NCBI RefSeq assembly: GCF_035222375.1
Contig: NW_026946365.1
Coordinates: 1,736,001 to 1,800,000, forward strand
DNA from: Podospora pseudocomata
Lineage: Eukaryota > Ascomycota > Sordariomycetes > Sordariales > Podosporaceae
DNA: 64,000 nucleotides
Direction: 5' to 3'
Shown here: in pieces, positions 11,645 to 21,036 of the stretch
Numbering within the stretch: the first letter of the stretch is position 1
Layout: every line of letters begins with the position of its first letter
The notes under the pieces: generated by a model
What the model saw: the letters and a program-made list of their open reading frames with translations, nothing else
Databases searched by the model: none
What the model was told of the DNA's origin: nothing
Program-made: the position numbers and the translations under genes

Positions 11645-13518
11645 TCAAGCATCAGTCACACAGCCGTGGCTGGCATCCTTGACCAGTTGGGCGTACTTTC
11701 TAAGAGTACCCCTCTTGGCCTTGGACTCGGGGGCTCTCCACTGGCTCTTTCTCCTCTCGAGCTCCTCAGCAGGGATCTCGAGGTTGAGCACACGCTGCTC
11801 GGCGTCAATGACAATCTTGTCACCGTCCTGGACAAGGGCAATGGGGCCACCCTCCATGGCCTCGGGCACGATATGACCGATCAAGAAGCCGTGAGAACCA
11901 CCGGAGAAGCGCCCATCAGTGATGAGGGCAACATCCTTGCCAAGGCCAGCGCCCATGATGGCAGAGCTCGGCTTAAGCATCTCAGGCATACCAGGACCAC
12001 CCTTGGGACCCTCGTAGCGGATGACAACGACGGTCTTCTCGCCCTTCTTGATCTCACCGCGCTCGAGAGCCTCAATGAAGCCATCCTCGTAGTCGTAGAC
12101 CTTGGCGGTACCCTCGAAACGGAGACCCTCCTTGCCAGTGATCTTGCCGACACAGCCGCCGGGGGCGAGGGAGCCGCGGAGAATCTGGATGTGACCGGTA
12201 GGCTTGATTGGGTCGCTCATGGGGCGGATGATCTTCTGCTCGGGGGGGAAGTCGGGGTAGGCCTCGACGTTCTCCTTCATGGTCTTGCCGGTGACGGTGA
12301 CGCCAGAGCCATCAATGATACCTTCCCTGAGAAGGAACTTGAGGAGGGAGGGGGTACCACCAATCTTGCAGAGATCCTCCATGACGTACTTGCCGGAGGG
12401 CTTGAGGTCAGCGAGGAAGGGGATTCTGTCGGAAACGGCCTGGAAGTCGTCGATGGTGAGCTTGATGCCAACGGAGTCGGCGATGGCGATGAGATGGAGG
12501 ACGGCGTTGGTGCTGCCACCAAGAACGGTAACGACGGTCATGGCATTCTCAAAGGCTTGGCGGGTCATGATGTCGCGGGGGCGGATGTCCTCTCTGAGGA
12601 GGGTCTTGACAGCCTCACCGACGCTCTCGCACTCGGCCTTCTTGCTGGGGTCCTCGGCGGGGTTGCTGGAAGAGCCGGGGAGAGTCATACCGAGAGTCTC
12701 GATGGCACTGGCCATGGTGTTGGCAGTGTACATGCCACCGCAAGCACCACCACCGGGGCAAGCGTTGCGGATGATGTCGAAGCGCTGCTTCTCGTCGATC
12801 TCGCCGGAAAGGTACTGGCCGTAGGCCTGGAAAGCGCTGACAATGTCGATGGGCTCGCCACCAGCACTGCAGCCGGGCTTGATGGTACCACCATACACCA
12901 TGATACTAGGGCGGTTGACTCTGCCCATAGCGATCAACACACCGGGCATGTTCTTGTCGCAACCGGGCAGGGAAACGTTGGCGTCGTACCACTGGCCATT
13001 CATGACGGTCTCGATACTGTCGGCAATAATTTCTCTGCTCTGCAAGCTGTAACGCATACCAGTGGTGCCCATGCTAATACCGTCGGAGACACCAATAGTG
13101 TTGAAGCGCATGGGCACGAGGCCAGCCTTCTTGATGCTGTCTCTGACGAGACCGGAGAGGTCGAGCAAGTGCATGTTGCAAGGGTTGCCATCGTACCAGA
13201 CAGACGAAATACCGACCTGAGGCTTGTTCATGTCGGCCTCAGACAGACCAGTAGCGTAAAGCATGGCCTGAGAAGCACCCTGGGACTTGGGCTGGGTGAT
13301 GGTGGCCGAGACCCTGTTGAGCTTCTCATCGGCATAGCGGCGGGCAGTGGTAGAAAGAAGGCGGCTAGAGAAGGATAACAGTAAGCTTCTTGATCTCGGC
13401 GATAGAAAATGCAGCTCTGAAGCTTGATAGAGGAGACATACGCCTGGTTTCTCATGGGCAGGGCCCGGCCAGTGGCCAGAGCTCTGGGAGCACCAGCTCT
13501 CAGAAGTGAGGGGAGCAT
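11645..13518 (-). CDS. ILV3: Dihydroxy-acid dehydratase, mitochondrial (Ilv3)
   Basis: Iron-sulfur enzyme that dehydrates 2,3-dihydroxy acids to 2-keto acids, the third common step in valine and isoleucine synthesis in mitochondria. Exons are 13518-13442 and 13364-11645, giving 598 aa, the usual length. The N-terminus ([20 protein letters not shown], then [11 protein letters not shown]) is a typical basic presequence, and the intron splits it. Cluster cysteines are seen in [17 protein letters not shown] and [17 protein letters not shown]. The C-terminal half has [15 protein letters not shown]. The 77-nt intron restores NQ-A-RLLSTT in frame. Longer upstream frames start in non-homologous sequence and are not needed. 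Assignment is very firm. Confidence 0.97.
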
Positions 13519-14345
13519 GGCTGATATGACGATGACTGTGCCAGAGAAGAGAACAAGAAGAAAGAACCAATTGACAGCCCGTGGAGTGTATAGGGACTTA
13601 ATAGACAGCGAGGACAAGTCAATTGTCCCTTCTCGTTCTTCTGGTTGTGTCGGGTTGGGGAATAAAGATGGAGGTTTTGGGCGAAGTCGGAGCTAAAATT
13701 TCCAGATGGCTGCCCGAGTCGTGGTGCGCTGTGACAGTCACAGGGACGCTGCTACAGGGGTCCCCACAAGAGCTCCCCGCCCTTTTTTTTAGCTGCATGG
13801 GAATACGAATACAAGCTTTTTCATTGGTCCAGCAGCAGGAAAGATGCCAGCAGAGAAGACAGTGAGATGGGGTCATCTTTGTCCCAAGAATGAAGGTCAC
13901 ACTTCGAGACGGGAACCCATCATTGTTCTGGAGTATTTGTGTAGTTGGTGGCTTTTCTGGTTTCCGCTAGGCTAAAGTCTTCTGCTTACAAGAAAGCTCT
14001 ATCAGTACATGTGGATAGCCCGTAGCTTATTTTGACCTCGGTCTCCAGACTGCTACCGTATGAATTGGGGAGGTCAAGGTAATGGGCTTCCAATACATGC
14101 CATTGTCTAGCAGTTCAACACCCGGATTCCAGAATCCCCACATCAAGCCAAGAGTGCCGGGACAGCCGGGGTGGTATCCGCCATCGGACGGGATGCCGGT
14201 GTAGGCCCCGTTGCAAGGTGCTGGCGGCCGTGTATTCCATGATGGATGGTCATAACACCCCTTTTGCAGCAGTCATAACACTCTCTCCTGCAGGCATCCC
14301 CGCCTGCGGCATGCGTCCATACGCCCTTCGTACAACTAGAACGCC
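13519..14345. other. Intergenic, ILV3 promoter and clpP 3' side
   Basis: About 830 bp upstream of ILV3. I looked for a Gcn4/Cpc1-type TGACTCA site and a Leu3-type CCGG-N2-CCGG site near the start and did not see a clear one. No gene is supported. Confidence 0.5.
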
Positions 14346-15231
14346 TTAATGCTTCCCTTCCTTCGCATCTGCGGACAGCATCGTTCCGTCGTTTTTGACT
14401 CTCCGGTGTAGGATCTCGTCAATGATACCAAAGTCCTTGGCTTCCTCTGCCGTCAAGTACTTGTCTCTCTCCATCATGTCATTGATTGCCTGCATGTCGT
14501 ACTTTTCGAAGCCAAAGGACTTGTTGATGTGGCTCTGTACAATCTTGTTGATCTGGTCTCGCAGCCTTTGTATTTGGTTCGCATAGATGAGGATGTCTGA
14601 CGCCTGTCCTCTTGTCCCTCCCAGCGGTTGGTGGACCATAATGGAGCTGTGTGGGAGCGCATATCTTTTCCCTGGCTCGCCTCCAATCAGAAGAATAGCC
14701 GCCATAGATGCGGCGCCACCAACGCACACAGTCGATACCGGGGACTTGATGTAGGTCATGGTGTCGTAAATAGCCAACCCAGAGCTCACTTCGCCGCCAG
14801 GTGAGTTGATGTACATCGTAATTGGCTTGTCGGGGTTGTCCGATTCGAGCCAGAGAAGCTGCGCAACTATCGAGGCTGAGACTGTGTCATCAATGGCTCC
14901 GTTGAGGCAGACAATCCGTTCCTGCAGCAGTTTGGAGAAGATATCGGCTTCGAGAAGGATCAGCATCGCCGAGTCCTAGAATGCTCATGAAACCCAAGGC
15001 TTACATGTTCGCCAGCCGCCAGCCTGAATAGTTAGTAAGTTTTCCAAAGGACAAATGGATATCAGACAGAAGCGCTCGCCAACGTACTGTTACTTCTGTG
15101 ATGTATGGCATAGGGATGCCGCCACTCGTGGGAGGGATGCCGCCTGGGAATGTGCTGAACTTGGAGGTGCGGCGACAATGCGAGGCGCCTAAGCGCCTGA
15201 GCAGGTGAAAAGCTGTTCTTTGAGTATTCAT
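14346..15231 (-). CDS. CLPP: Mitochondrial ATP-dependent protease ClpP
   Basis: Proteolytic subunit of the mitochondrial Clp protease, forming a barrel that works with a ClpX-type unfoldase. Exons are 15231-15088, 15023-15005 (only 19 nt) and 14947-14346, giving 254 aa. An N-terminal presequence rich in Arg and Ser precedes MPYITEVTAGGWRTSDIFS. The catalytic serine lies in GGAASMAA, the histidine in SIMVHQPLGG and the aspartate in ERDKYLTAEEA. INSPGGEVSSG is the usual substrate-binding strand. The microexon is required: only GCT...CAT joined to an acceptor before CCGATATC gives AGGWRTSDIF. The uninterrupted frame beginning at 14966 lacks this and would misread the junction. Budding yeast has no ClpP, so its presence fits a filamentous ascomycete. 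Confidence 0.95.
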
Positions 15232-15515
15232 GATAGCGTATCGATATGTGGTAAGCTGGATTGGGAGGTCGCGAGAAAGTAAACAATCCAAATCTAATTG
15301 ACGGTTGCGATGATGGTGGAGAGAGAGGGACAGCTCCAAGAAGCTCCCCCAGCTCCGCTGACGTTGACGGCTTGGCAACCGACCTGCCAAAGACAGTCGC
15401 ACGGCACAGGGTGCGCACGGACACATCCCGAGTGGGCAGGAGAATTTGGATATCACTGCTCTCACTTACACACTTGCAAGAAACCCTCATCGGACCTCCA
15501 AAGAACAATCACAAG
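15232..15515. promoter_or_regulatory. Divergent promoter, clpP and mitochondrial-type gene
   Basis: The 284 bp between the clpP start and the plus-strand gene at 15516 must hold both promoters. Both products carry N-terminal sequences that look like mitochondrial presequences. Co-regulation is an inference from the layout. Confidence 0.5.
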
Positions 15516-16845
15516 ATGTTGCAAAGATTCGGCAGAGGTCTCTCCAGGCCAGTAGCACTGGAATCCTATACCTCATCATGTGGATCTTTACGAACCTACC
15601 GACAATTCCACAACACTACTCGGAGAAAGGCAGAAGATTCAAGAGACAACGATGAGAAGTCAGCATATGAGCGCTCAGTTGAATCCTTGAACATCGATCC
15701 AGAAAATAAAACAGTCACAACCGTCGTCGGAAACTTACCCCTCTCCCCAATTATGGATCCCGAGTTTCACAAAGCCCGAAATAATTTCACCAAACCAAAA
15801 CCAAAGCACGCTGTCCGCCCAAAAGACAAGTTCCGCAGGCAACTGGAAAGAAATCCCTATGGTGTGTTGATTCCCAGGCCTCACTTTGCTTCTCGCAGGG
15901 CTCTAACAAATTTACACAGCCCGAATGCTCGCTGAGCGCGTCAGAACCTGTGATATCACTGGAACCCCCCTTCCAAAACCCCTCTTGCAGCGCTTCAAGC
16001 TCGGCCAGGATCCAACCACAGAAACAACATGGTGGATGCCACAAGATCTTGAGAGTAAAGTTCCAAAAGAAGGAGGGGAGGTCCCGGCCGCTACCGAACT
16101 TCCGGGCCCTTCTGCGTATATTCTCAACAGCCGTTTGTTTCTACAAGAACTCGTCACGCCCAAAGGCATGTATTCCTCAAGTTTCAGCAGACTACTACGT
16201 GCAACTGAGAGCGGGACGGGGCGATACACATCCGCCTTGAATAATGCTCAATGGCGTAAAGACATGGATACCTATCTGCTGGAAACAATGCGCAAACGTG
16301 TTTTTGAAGGTCTCATACATGCCGCTCATCTGGCTGAGAAGGGTGGATCAGATGGCAGACCACGCAAATATGTTACCAAGCTCAGCAGCTGGAACGAAGT
16401 GAGCGAGTTGAAGCAGCGGCAATGTGTCTTGTTTTTCGGGCCTCCAGAAGCCCTTTCCCCTGACCCTGCGATGGCCTCCGTTCCGTCAGCAATTTCGACC
16501 ATGGCTATCGAAGGCTCAAAGTTCGGCGAGAAGATCGCAGTGCATGACATGCGAGTGGTGCTGGGCAGAGAACACTTGGCCAAGTTAAGACAAGAATCTA
16601 CATTACTTCAGGACGGATCATTGTATATGTTGAGGGGACAGGCGAGCATGAGACTGAACATGCTGATATGGAAGCTGCAAGAGTACATTGCTGGCTCGGA
16701 AGATTCAGTGGGCGAGGTGGACGATGGGGAGACCGTACCACAACGATCCGAAGATTCCGCGGCCGAACTTGTTCAACCCCAAGAAGAGGACTGGGAGTCA
16801 TTACTGGATGACGATCTGGACAGGGCTGAAGATCTCAGAGACTGA
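15516..16845 (+). CDS. Probable mitochondrial protein of unknown function
   Basis: I do not recognise a named family. Exons are 15516-15861 and 15920-16845, giving 423 aa. The 58-nt intron joins ERNPY to ARMLAERVRTCDITG in frame. The first 40 residues (MLQRFGRGLSRP, RTYRQFHNTTRRK) are basic and free of acidic residues, as in mitochondrial presequences. The core has a CDITGTPLPKPLLQRF block, a tryptophan-rich ETTWWMPQDL, then predicted helices with WRKDMDTYLLETMRKRV and a WNEVSEL segment. The last 60 residues are acidic. It lies head to head with clpP. Regular codon use and a clean intron argue for a real host gene. A role in mitochondrial gene expression or assembly is possible but not shown by the sequence. 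Confidence 0.82.
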
Positions 16846-17397
16846 GCCGAGGCATGGTAACAGGCGGAGTCTCATCTTTATCACAATAAAGGAGAGCAAT
16901 TGGCCACCTCACCGCTAGAGTCAGAAATCTTGCTATAATCTCACAGGGATGAAACGGTGGGATTGAAGGGGCTGGTGATTACGCAGAAACGTGTGGGTTG
17001 TGACGAATGCCAAACTCGGGCTCAAGACAAAATCCCGCCATGGAGGACCATTTTCAGAGCAGACCGAAGCAATGACGGCACGGACGGCACTCCACGGGCA
17101 ATCGTGATCTTCCGCCTCGGTGAAATGGCAGGGTTGGCAAGCTGGTTAATCCAATCAGAAGGCAATGAATCTTACAGCCTCGCGCATTGTTGCACGGGCA
17201 AGGTCTTGATCGCATTACCTGGGCAAAATAACTGCTGCAGGCCACTCCTGATATGGATGGGACTTTGCAAATCGTCAACGCTGTTGCCATGGGGTGTGGG
17301 GGTCAAAGGTGACAGTCGACTTTAGACCGCGAAGAGTCCTCCTGGTGGCGCATAGTGCACTTCTTGGTGCGTTTTTCTTGTTCAACAAACTATCACT
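16846..17397. other. Intergenic between two plus-strand genes
   Basis: About 550 bp, presumably the 3' UTR of the mitochondrial-type gene and the promoter of the membrane protein gene. No further gene or motif is seen. Confidence 0.5.
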
Positions 17398-18313
17398 ATG
17401 GACTCTCGACTCGGTAACATGCTCAAAATGCCTCCAATATGGAATTGGGAACGACTTACAGACACAATATGGATTGCTTGGTCATGGTTTTGGAGTGGTG
17501 CTGCCGCGCTATGTTCGGACGTTCTCTATTCCAAAGGGCCTCGGAAACACACCCCCTGGCTATGCCGGCTCGATATTTGGGTGAAGATCACGATGAGTGT
17601 CATTGGACTAGCTCTGACCTGTACGGGTATCTGGGCAGCCGTCTCCTCGGTGATAGAGGCCAAAACAGCAAACGAGTTGGCGCAGTGGACTTCGACCAAA
17701 GACTTTGTCGAGTTTTGCGAGTCTGTAAGTGAGGCCTTTTGTTTTGTAACAGCAGACCCGGATGGAAAACTGACTGATAATCCGAAAGCATAACTTCAAT
17801 GCTTCGAACTGTATGAGTGCTCGAAACAAAACACTTCCTCCTCCACCCGGCTTCTCGCTGCTTAGATGGCGGTCTTTGTCAGTTAGTCTATGGGGCTCCA
17901 ACTCGACGCCAGAAGAAAGTCAACACTACAGCCTTGACATTACCTCGATTCTTTGTTTCGTCATCGGTGCGATTTTTCTGGTCATCGTCATCGGAACCGC
18001 TCTCAGAAGAATCAGCTTTGGGCCAAGCCACCACTCTTCTAATCTACCTCTTGCTCGCTCATCCAATGAGCTCACTGAAAACAACGATCGGATTGTGCAA
18101 GAAGTCGGACCCCGTCACCGGAAATCAACTGGCAGACGTAGACGTGAAGCACGACAAGACCGAATCTCCCGATACCGAACAATCGAAAGCAATCACACGG
18201 TAGATGACGACACAAGCAGTGATGAACTATACACGCATGGAGAGGACACGAGGCGGTCGAGGTTACGGTTGCGAAGGAGGGCGAAGAGGGTGGTAACTGA
18301 TGAGAATGTTTAG
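17398..18313 (+). CDS. Two-span membrane protein, unknown function
   Basis: Unrecognised fungal membrane protein. Exons are 17398-17724 and 17789-18313, giving 283 aa. The 64-nt intron (GTAAGT to AAAG) joins FCES to HNFNASNC in phase 0. The first membrane span is about residues 62-84 (WVKITMSVIGLALTCTG) and the second about 151-174 (SILCFVIGAIFLVIVIG). The segment between them has NAS and NST glycosylation sequons and cysteines, suggesting a lumenal or outside loop. The C-terminal 100 residues are very basic, with RRRREARQ and RLRLRRRAKR, and probably cytosolic. The N-terminal 55 residues are tryptophan-rich (IWNWERL, WIAWSWFWSG) and may lie on the membrane. No catalytic motif is visible. Confidence 0.75.
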
Positions 18314-19273
18314 TTGATTCAGAATAGCAGACAAATGGAAATGTTCAAACTCCAGATGGGTTATTTCCACAAAGCAGTTTGAATGGTGGATATGTAGTTG
18401 TTACGGGTTGCCATGGAAATGGTTGCGTTGAAGAAAATAATCAGAGGAAAAGCTCAACACCAGAACTGCATCATCATGGTCGTGGTGGCAGCTTCAAAGA
18501 CGGAGCAAGCACAATGTTCAAGGCAGCGGGTGTGCAGCAATGCTGGCAGTCACCAGCCCAGTGGTAGAAGCGTCAAGTCAGAGGATGCAAGAATAATGCT
18601 CCGGGGAAGAGGACCACGGTACACATATCATTTCCCGCATCCAACCTTGCAAGCAACGTCAGCCACCAGGCCAGAATAGGGGGGTGGTCAGATTGGATAA
18701 AGCGATGGAGCGGGTCGAAGTCGTGTTTGCGGTTGCCTAGAAAACCCAGGGTTCAATTCTACCTGTAAGCTTTGTTATTAGGTGGTTTTCGATCGTTAGT
18801 ATCGTGGGGAGTTTGACGTCTAGCACTCAGGGGGGTGCGATGCCTCTTACAACCTGCATATTCGATGTGCCGGCGAGCTTTTTTGTCATGTTCGAAGCTG
18901 TTGATCTTTTTTATTATTATTTAATTGCGGTGTTGGGGGAGATGTCCCATCAACAAGCTCCCGGAAGAGTGAGGCTGTCAACAAAAAAGCAGAGTGGTTG
19001 TGATCTGGGAGCGAGTCGAACCAGTAGCTCAGGGACAGGGTTAGGGTTCTTTGCGCTGACTTACACGACCGATTGATTGGCGCCAGATCTTTTAATTGGG
19101 TGGATCCCCTTAACGCGTCGAGACGCGTCTCCCGCCATAATTGTCCACCACTCAACTCAGCACCATTGCGCCAGCCGACCTGTCCAGTCAACAACTCCAC
19201 GAAACACACCTGCAACATACGCTCGTGGTTTTTGAGCAATCAGTCTTGAAGTTGCGCTGTACAATCAACCACA
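18314..19273. other. Intergenic upstream of PRI2
   Basis: About 960 bp with no supportable gene. Two weak tRNA-like fragments near 18740 and 19020 do not fold and are listed as rejected. The MluI-like ACGCGT site, known as a cell-cycle (MCB) element in yeast, occurs at 19112-19117 and again at 19122-19127, upstream of a DNA replication gene. Confidence 0.5.
19112..19127. promoter_or_regulatory. Paired ACGCGT (MCB-like) elements upstream of PRI2
   Basis: Two ACGCGT hexamers lie within 16 bp, about 147-162 bp upstream of the primase large-subunit ATG. In yeast this hexamer is the MCB element, bound by the MBF complex and found in front of replication genes expressed in late G1. The sites are seen directly; a matching role here is inferred from the product downstream. 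Confidence 0.5.
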
Positions 19274-21036
19274 ATGAACCGTATCGACGCCAAGAGGCGC
19301 AATGTCGTCGACCATCGCAAGAAGCAGTTCGCCGAGGCAACTTACCAGCCGCAACAATACCCCCACCGCCTCAACTTCTACACCACCCCTCCAACAGCAG
19401 ATATTACTCTCGAGCAGTTTGAACAATGGGCTATCGACAGACTAAGGATTCTTGCCGAGCTCGAGGCTTGCTCGTTCAGGAACAAGACACCGGCGGAAAC
19501 AGCGGCGCACATGGAACCACTACTCAAGAAATACCTCCCTCTTGATAACAATAGCTCGAACCACTCCCAGCTGTTCGCCCAGAGGCAAAAAGATCACTAC
19601 AGCCATTTTATTCTTCGTCTTGCGTTCTCTTCAACGGAGGACTTGCGCCGTCGGTTTACTCGTGTCGAATCGATGCTTTTCAGATTGCGCTTCCAGGGCG
19701 ATGACATGAAGGAGCGCAACGCTTTTGTGCGCACGCTGAATCTTGATTGGGAACCAGTCTCGGAGGAGGAGAAAACGGAACTTGCCGCCGAGCTGGCAGC
19801 TACAGTTGGGTTCTCCGGCAAGAGAGGGCAACCGACGGTGCAGGATGAGGAGTGGTCAAAGGTAGACTGGGAAAGAGTCCCTGATTTGATCGAGCACAGA
19901 AAGGTGTTTGTCAAAAGGGGGAAAGCCTATGTCCCATCGAGGGAGCAGCAGAGTATGGTCATGACGGAGTTTAACGCCCGTCTGGAGACGTCGTTGGAGG
20001 TAAACACCCCTTTTCCCAACCCCCCCTCATATACCTAAATTAACTCTCCCCAGCTCACAGCCCGCGCCCTCCCCCGCCTCGACGAAGATGATCGCCTCAC
20101 CCCTATCCTGAACCACCTCTCCAAAAACTTCATCGCCCCGGACTCAGTCTACACCAACTCCTCCTCGGCCATCGAAGGCGCCGAGATCTCCGCCCGCAAC
20201 ATCGACAACCTCTCCCAACATTTCCCCATGTGCATGGCCCACCTCCACCGCACCCTCCGCCGCGACTCCAAGCTCCGTCACTTTGGCCGCCTCCAATACA
20301 CCCTCTTCCTCAAGGGCATCGGTCTAAACCTCGAGGAGTGTCTTGTCTTCTGGCGGTCCTCCTTCAACAAGATGACCGACGACGAGTTCAACAAGGGATA
20401 CCGGTACAACGTCCGTCATGTCTACGGTGATGTAGGCGGTGACTCCAACAGGAGAAGCGGGGGCTACAGTCCGTACAGTTGTCAGAAGATCCTAACGGAG
20501 CATGCTCCCGGTAACGGGGAGGCGCATGGGTGTCCGTACAGGCATTTTGACGAGCAGAATTTGATGACGCTGCTGGAGGGGGTGGGGATTAGTGATAAGG
20601 GGGTGCTGCAGGGGGTGAGGGAGGATAAGCAGAAGCAGAAGTTTCATATGGCTTGTAATAGGTATGTTCTGGATCTGTTTATGTTGTGTGTTGGTTTGCA
20701 TCGTTGGACCTTGGGGGGGGAAGGTCTAGAAGGTCCAGATGTCTTGGCTAGATGGGGATGGGGACTGGTTCATGTTGTGAAACAAGGACCCTGCATATTT
20801 ACTTGTTGTGTATCGTACGAGGGGTGGTCTAGATTGCTGACATTCTTTTGACTACTAGGGTATTTGAATACGTTCACAAGAACGAGCTCAGGAGGGCAAA
20901 GGACGAGGGTATCATGACGGCTGCGCAGTTGGAGACGATTGTGCATCCTAATGAGTACTTCAAGAGGAGTTATTTGTTGAAGAATCTGGGCAAAATGAAA
21001 AAGGAAGGGGACGGCGATGTAAAGATGGAGGGTTGA
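19274..21036 (+). CDS. PRI2: DNA primase large subunit (Pri2)
   Basis: Regulatory subunit of eukaryotic primase, which with the catalytic subunit and polymerase alpha makes RNA-DNA primers in the nucleus. Exons are 19274-19999, 20054-20661 and 20859-21036, giving 503 aa, a usual length. The N-terminal domain begins MNRIDAKRR and has QYPHRLNFYTTPP and HYSHFILRLAF. The C-terminal iron-sulfur domain keeps four cysteines: HFPMCMAHLH, YSPYSCQKIL, AHGCPYRHF and FHMACNRVFEY. The initiation-site block RHFGRLQYTLFLKGIGL is intact. Intron 1 is 54 nt. Intron 2 is 197 nt and cuts the Arg codon just after the last cluster cysteine. The tail EGDGDVKMEG is acidic. Assignment is firm. Confidence 0.96.

Noticed and set aside
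11462-13378. 638-codon plus-strand frame opposite ILV3
   Set aside because: It is antisense to a certain dehydratase coding sequence, and its Leu/Asp/Gly-rich composition is the usual mirror of a highly expressed gene.
14346-14966. Uninterrupted ClpP frame starting MLILLEADIFS as the full gene
   Set aside because: It lacks a mitochondrial presequence and the AGGWRTS segment. Upstream exons with matching splice sites supply both, so the first six codons are intron sequence.
18736-18780. Box-B-like GGGTTCAATTCTACC, possible tRNA
   Set aside because: No box A at proper distance and no acceptor pairing.
18960-19060. Minus-strand GGTTCGACTCG followed by a T-run, possible tRNA
   Set aside because: The T stem pairs at only one position, the D arm lacks the GG loop, and no cloverleaf forms. 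The segment also lies close to the PRI2 promoter.
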